The notes beneath the pieces are model-generated. The model was not told the origin of the DNA and did not search any database. It saw only the letters and a list, made by a program, of their open reading frames with translations. Positions 37,977-47,762 of a DNA stretch of 64,000 nt are shown one piece after another. The position numbers and the translations under genes are program-made. Source of the DNA: Geobacter sp. OR-1 (GTDB taxonomy: Bacteria > Desulfobacterota > Desulfuromonadia > Geobacterales > DSM-12255); the NCBI RefSeq assembly GCF_000813145.1, contig NZ_BAZF01000016.1, forward strand, positions 1 through 64,000, written 5' to 3'. Every line of letters begins with the position of its first letter. Position 1 is the stretch's first letter.

Positions 37977-39259
37977 AAATAACCGTCAAAATAGAAGCGC
38001 TTCTTTTTACCATTGCCGTCATTGTCAGTATCTCGCTCATCTATACCTACGAGTCGATCAGAACCGAGAAAGGGATCATACGGAGCGAGATCGTCAAACG
38101 TGCAGAAGCCATAACTTCAATGGCGACCAAGAATGGTGAATTGCCCCTTCTTTCGGGCAGCCCGCGGCTTTTGAAGGATATCACTTCATTCCTGAAAGCC
38201 AGGGGCGATGTGGCAGCCGTTACGTTCTATGACAGCAGCATGAAGGAGCTGATTCATGAAGGCCCACGGATCTCCGGAACAGTGCCGCAGTTGACGCCGA
38301 AGGTGCCGGTTGTCATCTCGGAACGGGAAGATTCCTTTGTTTTCTATGCCCCGATTTTTGCGGAGAGAGTGCCGGAAGATACGGATATCCTCCATGAAAC
38401 CGACAGCGATAAGACGTTCAGAGAGCATATCGGCTGGGTCAGACTGGTATTTTCAAAAGCCTCAATGTGGGCCGCCGAACAGAAGATTGTCGAGCGGAGT
38501 GTGCTGCTGCTGCTTCTCTTTGCCGGAGGGAGCAGCGCCATAGTGTACATTCTGATAACTCTGGCACTCCGGCCGCTCACCAGGATCGTACAGATTGCCA
38601 ACGGCATAGCCGACGGGGAGTTCAGCCAGGACCTGGAAAAACATCGGCACGATGAGATCGGTACACTGGCCAACGCATTTCAGCGGATGAAAATGATTAT
38701 CCAGCAGGTGCTGCGCGAGACTGACGCTCTTGTTGTGGCGGTCAAGCAAGGGCGACTGGATTGCCGAGGCAACGCCGAGTCGTTCCGTGGCGAGTGGCGC
38801 AACCTGATGAACGGAGTAAACCTTCTCACTGAAGCCTTTGCCAATGGTGCCGCTGAGCTGCGGGAAGCAAAGAATTCCCTGGAAAAACGAGTTGAGGAAC
38901 GAACCGCCGAACTGGCCGAGATCAACAGCGCATTGCAGGCCGAGGTCAACGAGCGCAAACGAGCCGAGGAGACGCTGCATCTCCAGACGACAGAGCTGGA
39001 AGAAGAGGTCGCCGAACGGCAGAGGGCGCAGGAAAGCTTGCAGGAGAAGGCTCTTTTGCTGGAAGAAGAGATTGAAAAACGGCAAAAGGCGAAGGAAGAA
39101 CTGGAGCGATTGAACGAGAGCCTTGAACAGCGGGTAAAGGAGCGCACGGCTGAGCTGGAGGAGAAAAACGCCGAGCTGTACAAGATGAACCGGATTTTCG
39201 TCGGCAGGGAGCTGAGAATGGTCGAACTGAAGGCGCGGATCAGGGAGCTGGAGAACTAA
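37973..39259 (+). CDS. Membrane HAMP/coiled-coil sensor with FVGRELRM tail
   Basis: The 428-residue protein has an N-terminal membrane segment (8-28) and a periplasmic domain (about 30-175). A second membrane segment (about 178-200) and HAMP (about 200-255) follow. A very long coiled coil of repeated ER-TAEL/RAEETL units leads to MNRIFVGRELRMVELKARIR. It lacks PAS and kinase domains. It is coupled to the binding-protein gene upstream. The ligand-loaded binding protein probably docks on the periplasmic domain. Confidence 0.83.
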   Translation: MKITVKIEALLFTIAVIVSISLIYTYESIRTEKGIIRSEIVKRAEAITSMATKNGELPLLSGSPRLLKDITSFLKARGDVAAVTFYDSSMKELIHEGPRISGTVPQLTPKVPVVISEREDSFVFYAPIFAERVPEDTDILHETDSDKTFREHIGWVRLVFSKASMWAAEQKIVERSVLLLLLFAGGSSAIVYILITLALRPLTRIVQIANGIADGEFSQDLEKHRHDEIGTLANAFQRMKMIIQQVLRETDALVVAVKQGRLDCRGNAESFRGEWRNLMNGVNLLTEAFANGAAELREAKNSLEKRVEERTAELAEINSALQAEVNERKRAEETLHLQTTELEEEVAERQRAQESLQEKALLLEEEIEKRQKAKEELERLNESLEQRVKERTAELEEKNAELYKMNRIFVGRELRMVELKARIRELEN

Positions 39260-39330
39260 ATCAAAGGATAACATGCAGCAGATGCTGAGCTTGGTTGCGG
39301 CATTACTCCTGTCAGTGAGGGGGCAATAAA

Positions 39331-40365
39331 ATGACTGAAAACACCAAGATACCGGTCCTGCTGGTTGACGACCGAGCCGAAAACCTGACCGCCCTGGAAG
39401 GGATCCTGGAAAATATGGGGCTTGATATTTTCAAGGCAACATCAGGTAATGACGCGCTGCGCCTATCACTGAAGCATGATTTCGCGATCGTTCTCATGGA
39501 TGTCCGGATGCCTGACATGGATGGTTACGAGACCGCCGAGCTGATGAGGGCAAACCCGAAAACCAGCCGGCTGCCGATAATTTTCGTCACCGCGGCCATG
39601 AATGACACGGAACATCAATTCAAGGGGTACGAGGCCGGGGCGTTCGACTACCTGCTGAAGCCGATTGAGCCGACCATCCTTCGGAGCAAGATCCGCCTGT
39701 TTTGCGACCTGTATCAACAGCGTCTGACGATCGAGATGAACGAACAGCAGCTTGAAGCACTGGTTGCAGAGCGTACCGCTGAACTGAATGCGACATTGAA
39801 TAACCTGCGAGAAAGCGAGGGCCGTTTCCGGGACCTTCTTGCATCGGTCACCAGCTACCTGTACACGGTTGTCATGGAAGACGGCAAGCCTGTCTCAACA
39901 GTGCACGGTCCCGGCTGCTTGTCGGTAACCGGCTTTTCGGCCAAGGAGTACACAGACGACCCCGAGCTCTGGTACCGGATGATTCATCCGGATGACCGGC
40001 AGGCAGTTGTTGACGCTGCCCAACAAGTACTTACATCCAGAACCACCGATACCTTTGAACACCGGCTTCAACACAAAGACGGCTCGATCCGCTGGGTCCA
40101 GACCACGCTGGTTCCCCGCATCGGTCCGGAGGGAGAGCTTCTGTCGTACGATGGAATTATTACCGACATAACAGAGCGCAAACTTGCCGAAGAGAAACTG
40201 CTCAGATTCAACGAGGAACTTGAACAAAGGGTCAGGGACCGAACCAGGGAGCTTGAACGGAGAAATCATGATCTTGAAGAGATGAACAAGGCCTTTGTCG
40301 GCAGGGAACTGCGGATGGTGGCTTTGAAGGAGAAGATCGCGGCGCTGGAGGGGAAGCAGGCATAG
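39331..40365 (+). CDS. Response-regulator receiver-PAS protein with FVGRELRM tail
   Basis: The 344-residue cytoplasmic protein has a receiver (IPVLLVDDRAENLTAL, phosphoacceptor in IVLMDVRMPDMDG). A PAS domain follows (about 160-295), then the tail MNKAFVGRELRMVALKEKIA. It is the only tail protein with a receiver and so may be the phosphorylated input to the group, for example from the kinases at 49389 or 52140. GAGGGGG precedes the start. Confidence 0.86.
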   Translation: MTENTKIPVLLVDDRAENLTALEGILENMGLDIFKATSGNDALRLSLKHDFAIVLMDVRMPDMDGYETAELMRANPKTSRLPIIFVTAAMNDTEHQFKGYEAGAFDYLLKPIEPTILRSKIRLFCDLYQQRLTIEMNEQQLEALVAERTAELNATLNNLRESEGRFRDLLASVTSYLYTVVMEDGKPVSTVHGPGCLSVTGFSAKEYTDDPELWYRMIHPDDRQAVVDAAQQVLTSRTTDTFEHRLQHKDGSIRWVQTTLVPRIGPEGELLSYDGIITDITERKLAEEKLLRFNEELEQRVRDRTRELERRNHDLEEMNKAFVGRELRMVALKEKIAALEGKQA

Positions 40366-40420
40366 CCGAACCCAGAGATCCTGGAGGCTTCGCGGGACTA
40401 CGCCAATTTCGAGGAAAAGT

Positions 40421-43269
40421 ATGCGAGCTGCAAACCCGAATTCGCTCATCCATAAGGTCCGGGCCGCCATTATACTCCATGACAGCCAGGGCCGCATAAT
40501 GGACAGCAACCCTCTGGCGCAGGAGCTGCTCGGGTTTTCCGCCGGCCAGCTCCTCGGCAAGGAGTTGATCGATCAGGAATGGCGTTTCCTGAGGGAGGAC
40601 GGCTCGGTGTTGCAGGTCGCCGAATATCCGGTAAGCCTGGTTCTCTCCACCCGGCGGCCGCTCAGGAACCATCTGCTGGGAATCTACCGGCCAGACTTGG
40701 ATCATGCTTTGTGGGTGCTGGTGAATGCCGAACCGGAATACGACGATTCCGGGGAGATAACGATGATTATCGTTTCCTTTGTTGATATCACCGAGCGCAA
40801 GCAGGCGGAAGAACTGTTACGGACCAGCCTGGGGAGTTATCGCATGGCACAAGCCATAAGCCATGTGGGAAACTGGGAATACAATCTTCAGACAACCGAG
40901 TTCTGGGGATCGGATGAAGCCAAGTGCATCTACGGCTTCGATCCCGGCCAGGACAGCTTTTCAACCGATGACGTCGAACAGTGCATCACGGAACGGGAAC
41001 GGGTTCATAAGGCATTGATCGACTTGATTGAAGCCGGCACGCCATACAACCTGGAATTTGAAATCAACCCCCGAAACAGCTCGGAACCGAAAATCATAGC
41101 ATCCATCGCCGAATTGCATCGGGACGAGCACGGCGACCCATTGAAGGTCATAGGGGTCATCCAGGATATTACCGAACGGAAGCGGGCCGAGGAAGCCCTG
41201 CATCGGCTGAACAGGGAACTGCGGGCCATCAGCAACTGCACCCAGATTCTGATGAAAGCCTCCGACGAGCAAAGACTGCTGAATGACCTCTGCCGGATCA
41301 TCTGCGACGAGGCCGGATACCGCATGGCCTGGGTGGGATACCCGGAAAACGACGACGTCAAGACCATCCGTCCGGTCGCCTGGGCCGGAGTAGAGGAAGG
41401 GTATCTCACCGAGGCCAGAATCACCTGGGGCGATACGGACCGGGGACGCGGCCCTTCCGGCAAAGCTATCAGAGACGGCGCAATCAGCTGCATCCAGGAC
41501 TTTGCCAGCGACCCGCAAGCCCTTCCCTGGCGCGATAATGCTGCACAACGGGGCTACCGCTCGTCAATTGCCCTCCCCCTAAAAAATGAAAACGAAACCC
41601 CCTTCGGAGCATTGTGCATCTATGCCGCGGAAGCCAACGCCTTCTCCCCCAATGAAATCAGGCTGCTTGAGGAACTTGCTGGCGATCTGGCATTCGGTAT
41701 TACGGTGCTGCGCACACGCACTGCCGTCAAACAGACTGGCCAGGACGCGGCGCTAATGGAATTTGCCCTGAACAACGTGCATGAGGCAGCCTTCCTGATC
41801 GATGAGCACTCCCACTTTCAATACGTGAATAAAGAGTCTTGCCGGATCCTGGGCTATAGCCGCGACGAACTGCTCGGCATGGGGGTTGCTGATGTAGACC
41901 CCGACTTTCCACCGGAACGCTGGTCCGAACACTGGAAGGAACTCGCGGCCCAACGCACGATAACCATGGAGGGGCGCCACAAGACCAGGGACGGTCGCAT
42001 TCTTCCCGTCGAGATCAACGCAAATTTCATTAAATACAACGAACAGAGCTATAACCTGGCGCTGGTGCGCGACATGACCGACCGCAAGCGGTTGGAACAG
42101 GAGCGTCTCGCTCACCTCCGATTCTTTGAAAGCATGGACCAGGTCAACCGGGCGATGCAGGGAGCGAACGACCTTGAACAGATGATGAGCGATCTGCTCG
42201 ATGTTGTGCTTGCGATCTTCGAGTGCGACCGGGCGTGGCTGATCCATCCGTGCGATCCCGAGCGTCCTTCTGGCAAGCGCTCATTGAACGCACCAAGCCT
42301 GAGTATCCTGGCAATCTGGCCATGGGAACGCCCTATCCGATGGACGAAGAGGTCGCCAAGCTGTATCGGGTGGTGCTGGCGACAAACGGCCCGGTGAAAT
42401 TGGGTCCCGGAGCAGAGGAGTTGGTGCCTGTACAAGTGGCTAAGGATTTCGGTTGGCGTTCTCAAATTTGCGAGGCTATCCACCCCAAAATCGGCAAACC
42501 TTGGATGTTCGGGCTGCATCAGTGCTCTTACGCGCGTGTCTGGACCGAAGAGGAGGAAAGAATCCTTCAGGAGATCGGCAGACGGCTTGCCGACACAATG
42601 ACCGGTTTGTTGATGTATCGTGATCTGCATGAGAGCGAGGAACGGTATCGCATGGTCTTCGAAAACTCGCCGGTCTCGATCTGGGAAGAGGATTTTTCCG
42701 CGGTTAAGGCCATTTTCGATGACCTGAAAAATCAGGGTGTCACCGATATCGAGCAGTACTTAACCAAGCATCCCGAAACCGTTCTGCATTGTGCGGAACA
42801 GGTAAAGATCATTGATATAAACCAGGCTACCCTGGCATTGCACGGGGCAGCAACCAAGGAAGAGCTGTTCGCAGGATTGGTCAACACTTTTACCCCGGAG
42901 TCGTTCGAGACATTCCGGAAGGAACTGGTCTGCCTGTGGAACGGGGGAACGAATATGACGCAAGACGCCGTGGTCAAGACCCTTACGGGCGAGCCCCGGC
43001 AAGTGACCGTGTATTTCTCCATATGCCCCGGCACTGAACAGACATTTTCCAAAATCCTGGTTTCGCTCATAGATATCACCGAGCGCCATCAGGCCGAAGA
43101 ACAGATCATGGCGCTGAACGAGCAGCTCGAAAACCGGGTTCGGGAACGGACCGCGGAACTGGCAGCCAAGAATACGGAATTAGAACGGATGAACAAGATA
43201 TTTATCGGCAGGGAACTCCGGATGATCGATCTAAAGAAACGGATCAGGGAGCTGGAAACGGAAACTTGA
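40421..43269 (+). pseudogene. PAS-PAS-GAF-PAS-GAF-PAS sensor with FVGRELRM-type tail, frameshifted
   Basis: The first frame (from 40421) encodes PAS domains (about 5-130 and 135-255), a GAF domain (about 270-430), another PAS (about 445-560) and the start of a second GAF. At 42260-42266 homology moves to another frame. That frame completes the GAF (WQALIERTKPEYPG onward), adds a PAS, and ends MNKIFIGRELRMIDLKKRIR at 43269. One missing G in the GAG-GCG-TCC context would explain it. Full length would be about 949 residues. It may be a true inactivating mutation, a sequencing error or a programmed shift. Confidence 0.82.
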
Positions 43270-43277
43270 GGTGCAAC

Positions 43278-44156
43278 ATGATATTGATTCCGGATAAGCG
43301 GATATTCTCGTCTGGCCGGCTAAAAATGTTTATTCTGGTCAAATTTCTGGTCATTTTCTTGATTTGGGCCGTTCCCCAGGCGAATGCGGAACAAGGGAAA
43401 TTGTACAGCATTGCGGTCATCCCTTCTGCACAGACGGTTGCCATGCATACACAATGGACCCCCGTTCTGGAGCGATTGACGGAAAAGACCGGCGTCAGGT
43501 TCAACCTGAAACTGTTCGTGCGGATGGCCGACTTCGAGCGGGAGATCGGCGACGGCACGCCGGATTTCATCTTCGCCTCCCCGATCCAGACTGTTATCGC
43601 TTACCAGACACACCGGTACGTTCCCCTGGTGCGGGGTGCTAAACCTGTTTCGATCGGGCTGTTCGTGCGGAAAGATTCCCCCTACAGGACCATTGACGAT
43701 CTCAGCGGCAAGACCATCTCGTTCGTGGGGAACAAAAACCTGTGCAGCGTCTTTGTCCGCCATCTGCTGGCCAAACATGAACAACCGTTATCATTTGCCA
43801 GTAATTACGCCGGTTCGACGAGAAACGTGATTAAAAGCGTTCTACTGGGCAAGTCGGCCGCGGGTGCGGTGTTTATTCCGGAACTGGAACGGGAGCCAAA
43901 GGAGAATCAAGAGCAGCTTCACTCCATAATCGAGACCCCGAAGATTGCTCCCCATCCGCTCTCCGCGCACCCCAGGGTTTCGCAAGAGGTTCAGGATCGC
44001 ATAATAAGGGCTATACTTGAAATAGCCTCGGACAAGAACGGGGCCGAACTGTTACGTGCCATCAGGCTCCCTGCTCCGGTTGTTGCCGATTACCGGAAAG
44101 ACTACCAGCCCCTGGAGATTATCGACATCAGGGCACTGACTGATTGGGGCAAATAA
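43278..44156 (+). CDS. PhnD-like periplasmic binding protein, no permease partner
   Basis: This 292-residue secreted protein has a hydrophobic signal (about 17-37) cleaved near ANAEQ. It carries PhnD-family features: IPSAQTVAMHTQWTPVLERL, DFIFASPIQTVIAYQTHRY and DLSGKTISFVGNKNLCSV. ATG 43278 follows GAGGTG; the longer TTG start is less likely. The next gene, a two-span sensor, starts at the base after its stop. No phosphonate permease or ATPase is present, so a sensory role is inferred. Confidence 0.84.
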   Translation: MILIPDKRIFSSGRLKMFILVKFLVIFLIWAVPQANAEQGKLYSIAVIPSAQTVAMHTQWTPVLERLTEKTGVRFNLKLFVRMADFEREIGDGTPDFIFASPIQTVIAYQTHRYVPLVRGAKPVSIGLFVRKDSPYRTIDDLSGKTISFVGNKNLCSVFVRHLLAKHEQPLSFASNYAGSTRNVIKSVLLGKSAAGAVFIPELEREPKENQEQLHSIIETPKIAPHPLSAHPRVSQEVQDRIIRAILEIASDKNGAELLRAIRLPAPVVADYRKDYQPLEIIDIRALTDWGK

Positions 44157-45446
44157 ATGACCCTGCTCCCTGGGCGGCTGAACAACCGCATGATCCTTCT
44201 GGTCTCGATTGTGCTTTGCATTACCGGAATTCTCTCGGGATGGGTGACTGCAACGCGCCATTCAGACAGGCTAATCACGGAGATGCGTGAGCATTCGTCG
44301 GTCATGGTCAAACATTTTGCGGAGAATTGCGCCCGGTATCTGATTCTCCAGGATTACTCCGAGTTGGAAGCATTTCTCCTCAAATCTGCGGAGCTGCCAA
44401 ACGTAATCAGTCTGCAGGTCTGCGAACCTGACGGCCGGATCGTCGGTGATGTCATACGAAGATCCGATGGCAACCTGGTTTCGAAGTCGGGGATCCGACA
44501 GACACGCCCTCCCGCTACTACCGTACCATCCCATGTAATCACCGGGGACATCATGACCTTCTGGTACCCGATCTCGGCCGGAAGCCGACTCGGCTGGATA
44601 AAGGCGGAGTTCTCCCTGGCGTCCATCAAACAGGCTCAGGTGGCGACATGGACGCAGAGTCTGATCCTCGCCCTGCTCTGGATCATCGGCAGCGCCGCCA
44701 TGATTTTCATCGTACTCCGGCCAACCGCGGTTGCACTCGACAAACTGGCTCAATTTGCCCGGGAGCTGCATGAATGCAAAGGGAACCTGATTCAGGTCGA
44801 ACATGATGCAATCGAGATAGAAACACTTGAGAAATCATTAAATTACGCCTCAACTGAACTCATTGCCGATATCACCGAGCGGAAAGAGGCGGAACTGCAG
44901 CTCCACGCCAGCGAGCAGGCCTTTCGCGCCGTGGTGGAGAATTCGCCCGATGTCATTGTTCGTTACGACCGGGAAGGGCGACGTATCTACGTCAACCCGG
45001 AATTCGAACGGGTGAATAATCTCACTTCTGAGCAGGTGCTGGGCAAATCGCCGATCGAACTCTCAACCGAGTTGTCGCCGATGGCTGTGGCCTTTACGGA
45101 AAAGCTGATGGAAGCCATGGACTCCGGCATTGTAACCAAAATCGACCTTTCCTGGACCAAGGAAGGCAATCCGATCTGCTGGTATGTCCGCGTAGTCCCG
45201 GAGTTCGATGCCAACGGGACGGTCATAAGCGCCCTCACGATCTGGAGCGACATCTCGGAACGCAAACAGACCGAGGAACAATTGAAGGTTCTCAATGAAA
45301 AGCTCGATCAACGCGTTCAGGAACGGACCGCGGAGCTGGAGGCTAAAAACAGTGAACTGGCTCGGCTGAACAAGATCTTTGTCGGCAGGGAACTCCGTAT
45401 GATCGAGCTGAAAGAGCGGATCAGGGAGCTGGAAAACGGCAAATAG
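44157..45446 (+). CDS. Two-span membrane PAS sensor with FVGRELRM tail
   Basis: The 429-residue protein has membrane segments at about 12-32 and 164-186 around a periplasmic domain. A single PAS domain (about 255-375) and the tail LNKIFVGRELRMIELKERIR follow. It has no transmitter. It is adjacent to a PhnD-like binding protein, which repeats the arrangement seen fused at 29397 and paired at 37089-39259. The binding protein is probably its ligand-loading partner. Confidence 0.84.
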   Translation: MTLLPGRLNNRMILLVSIVLCITGILSGWVTATRHSDRLITEMREHSSVMVKHFAENCARYLILQDYSELEAFLLKSAELPNVISLQVCEPDGRIVGDVIRRSDGNLVSKSGIRQTRPPATTVPSHVITGDIMTFWYPISAGSRLGWIKAEFSLASIKQAQVATWTQSLILALLWIIGSAAMIFIVLRPTAVALDKLAQFARELHECKGNLIQVEHDAIEIETLEKSLNYASTELIADITERKEAELQLHASEQAFRAVVENSPDVIVRYDREGRRIYVNPEFERVNNLTSEQVLGKSPIELSTELSPMAVAFTEKLMEAMDSGIVTKIDLSWTKEGNPICWYVRVVPEFDANGTVISALTIWSDISERKQTEEQLKVLNEKLDQRVQERTAELEAKNSELARLNKIFVGRELRMIELKERIRELENGK

Positions 45447-45456
45447 GACAACGAGC

Positions 45457-47055
45457 TTGGCATACTTACGGATAATAACCGACAACGGGGAACATGTTGT
45501 TCCCTGCCCCCCCGGGATGTCACTGAGGGAGATCCTGGTGAACGCTGGGTTCCCGGTGCGCGCCGGCTGCGGTGGGATTGGGGCCTGCGGGCTCTGTATC
45601 GTGCGGATCCAAGCCGGGGACACAGATCCCCCTGCAGCGAACGAACTGCGAAGACTGCGGCCGGAGCAGATCAGCAAAGGGGATCGGCTTGCCTGCCAGG
45701 TATACCCATGCGGAGATCTCACCCTGACGATCCCGTCCCCTCTCCTGGCCGCTGACTGGCGAAGTTTACCACCGGACGCCGACTGGCAACCCTCCCGGGA
45801 CGAGCGCCACCGGAAAGCAGAGACTGCCCTCGGCATGGCAATCGACCTGGGGACAACCCGGATACGCCTTGCCCTCTGGGACCTTAACACAGGGGAAAGA
45901 CTGGCCGGCCGCATCGGCCCCAACCCGCAGGCGGTTTTCGGCAGCGACATCATGAACAGACTTAACGCCGCTTGCGAGTCATTGGAACGCGCCGCCGAGA
46001 TCGGGCAGCTGACGCGGAATGCCATAGGCGCGGCACTGATCGATATTGCAGAAATCGAGGGGTATCGGCCGGCGAAGATCAACAGGGTTGTCATTGTCGG
46101 TAACAGCGTCATGCTCACCCTGCTGACAGGGAGAAATTACGATCTGCTCTTAAAACCTGCCCACTGGACCGGCGCAATCGATTGCCAGCCGGAGGAAACC
46201 GATTCCTGGCGCCGCCTCTGGGGCATCAGCGACCAAGCTTCCATAGATGTGGTAGCGCCGCTGGCAGGGTTCATCGGCTCCGACCTCCTGGCCGCGGCGC
46301 TTGCCACCCGGCTGACCGAACAAACAGCAGGCGCGCTTTTGATCGACTTCGGTACCAACTCCGAAATAGCACTCTGGGACGGCACTACCCTCTGGGCTAC
46401 TTCCGCAGCAGGTGGACCGGCCTTCGAGGGGTGCGGCATCAGCTGCGGCATGCCGGCAGAGCCAGGGGCTATCCACAGGTTTGAACCGCAATCCCACCCT
46501 GCCGGCTTTCGTTTTGAAGTGCTCGGGGGAGGCGAACCACTCGGGATCTGCGGCTCCGGTCTGGTGGATATAATCGCCAACCTGAGAAGGGCTGGTATAC
46601 TGAATAACATTGGAAAGTTTTTACCCGATATCGGCGACCAGGGACTGGCCATCATAAAGGGGCGAACCGGCCTGGCGCTGACAAAGCGCGATATCGACGG
46701 GTTCCAGCGAGCCAAGGCAGCCATCGCTGCTGGTATCCGGACCGTTATGAGCAAAGCAGGTCTGACTCCGGAGAAGTTGCAGCGCATCTGTATCTGCGGA
46801 GCTTTCGGCCGCTACCTCGATACGGGAAACGCCCGGGAGATCGGCATGTTGCCCCAAGTTGACCCTGACCGGGTCGAACTGTGCGGCAACAGCGCGCTGA
46901 CCGGTTGCGAGATACTTCTTATTCACCCTGACCGCTCGGCAGCCATGGATAAAATGAGAAACATTGCCAGGATCATCAACCTGGCCCAGGTACCGGAATT
47001 TGAAGAGCAGTTCATATCGGCACTTTACCTGCGGCCGATGGCACTGGAACCCTGA
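45457..47055 (+). CDS. RACo-like reductive activator of corrinoid protein
   Basis: The 532-residue protein has an N-terminal [2Fe-2S] domain (C38-x5-C44-x2-C47, with a further Cys near residue 81). An ASKHA-type ATPase domain follows (AIDLGTTRIRLALWD, LIDFGTNSEIALWD, GICGSGLVDIIANL). RACo-type enzymes use ATP and low-potential electrons to return Co(II) corrinoid to active Co(I). It heads a corrinoid-methyltransferase set. The start appears to be TTG 45457, ten bases after the preceding sensor's stop. This fixes the cluster as corrinoid-dependent. Confidence 0.88.
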   Translation: MAYLRIITDNGEHVVPCPPGMSLREILVNAGFPVRAGCGGIGACGLCIVRIQAGDTDPPAANELRRLRPEQISKGDRLACQVYPCGDLTLTIPSPLLAADWRSLPPDADWQPSRDERHRKAETALGMAIDLGTTRIRLALWDLNTGERLAGRIGPNPQAVFGSDIMNRLNAACESLERAAEIGQLTRNAIGAALIDIAEIEGYRPAKINRVVIVGNSVMLTLLTGRNYDLLLKPAHWTGAIDCQPEETDSWRRLWGISDQASIDVVAPLAGFIGSDLLAAALATRLTEQTAGALLIDFGTNSEIALWDGTTLWATSAAGGPAFEGCGISCGMPAEPGAIHRFEPQSHPAGFRFEVLGGGEPLGICGSGLVDIIANLRRAGILNNIGKFLPDIGDQGLAIIKGRTGLALTKRDIDGFQRAKAAIAAGIRTVMSKAGLTPEKLQRICICGAFGRYLDTGNAREIGMLPQVDPDRVELCGNSALTGCEILLIHPDRSAAMDKMRNIARIINLAQVPEFEEQFISALYLRPMALEP

Positions 47056-47096
47056 TAGCCATACCACGCTCACCGGCTGCCGCCACAGGAGGCCCC

Positions 47097-47762
47097 ATGC
47101 TGGAGCAGATTATAAAATCGTACAACGAGGCGATCTTCGACACCGACCGGGAGCAGGCCCTGCATGTTATTCACTCAGCGATCACCCAGGGAGTTTCGCC
47201 GGAGGATGTGATCTTCAAGATCGTGATCCCGGCCATCGAACAGATGGTCAAGTCGATCAGCGAGGATTTCGACGCCAACCTGGCCCAGCACTTCATGACC
47301 GCGCAGATCGCAGCCGAGGTTACGGAAGAGATGCTTGCCCATTTCAGCAAGCCTCCCCAGGTGATCGGCAGGGTGGTTATCGGCACCGCCGAAGGAGACC
47401 TGCATTCCCTCGGTAAAAGGATCGTCATGGGATGCCTTAAGGCCCAGATGATCGAGGTGACCGATCTGGGGGTCAATGTGCCTGCGGAACGGTTCGTTGC
47501 TGAAGCTGTCGCCCATGGCGCCCGGGTAATAGGAATCTCGGCAATGATGGCCCATACCGCCCGGGGCGAAAACGGCTGTCTCAGGGTGCGGCAGCTCCTG
47601 CAGGAACGGGGGCTCGAAGGAAAGATCAAGATCATTGTCGGCGGCGCCCCTTTCCGTTTCGATCATGAGCTGTACCGGACCGTGCAGGCCGATGCCTGGG
47701 CAGAGGACGGTATCAGCGCCGGTAAGATCATCACCGACCTGATCCGGGAGGTGCAACCATGA
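47097..47762 (+). CDS. Corrinoid-binding methyl-carrier protein (MtaC/MtbC type)
   Basis: The 221-residue protein has an N-terminal helical cap (1-90). The B12-binding domain carries the cobalt-ligand motif D-x-H-x2-G (GDLHSLGKRIV, about 102-112), and then GARVIGISAMMAHT and IKIIVGGAPFRFD. It would accept a methyl group on cobalt and pass it to a methyltransferase. GGAGG precedes the start, and its stop overlaps the next gene (ATGA). Confidence 0.92.
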   Translation: MLEQIIKSYNEAIFDTDREQALHVIHSAITQGVSPEDVIFKIVIPAIEQMVKSISEDFDANLAQHFMTAQIAAEVTEEMLAHFSKPPQVIGRVVIGTAEGDLHSLGKRIVMGCLKAQMIEVTDLGVNVPAERFVAEAVAHGARVIGISAMMAHTARGENGCLRVRQLLQERGLEGKIKIIVGGAPFRFDHELYRTVQADAWAEDGISAGKIITDLIREVQP

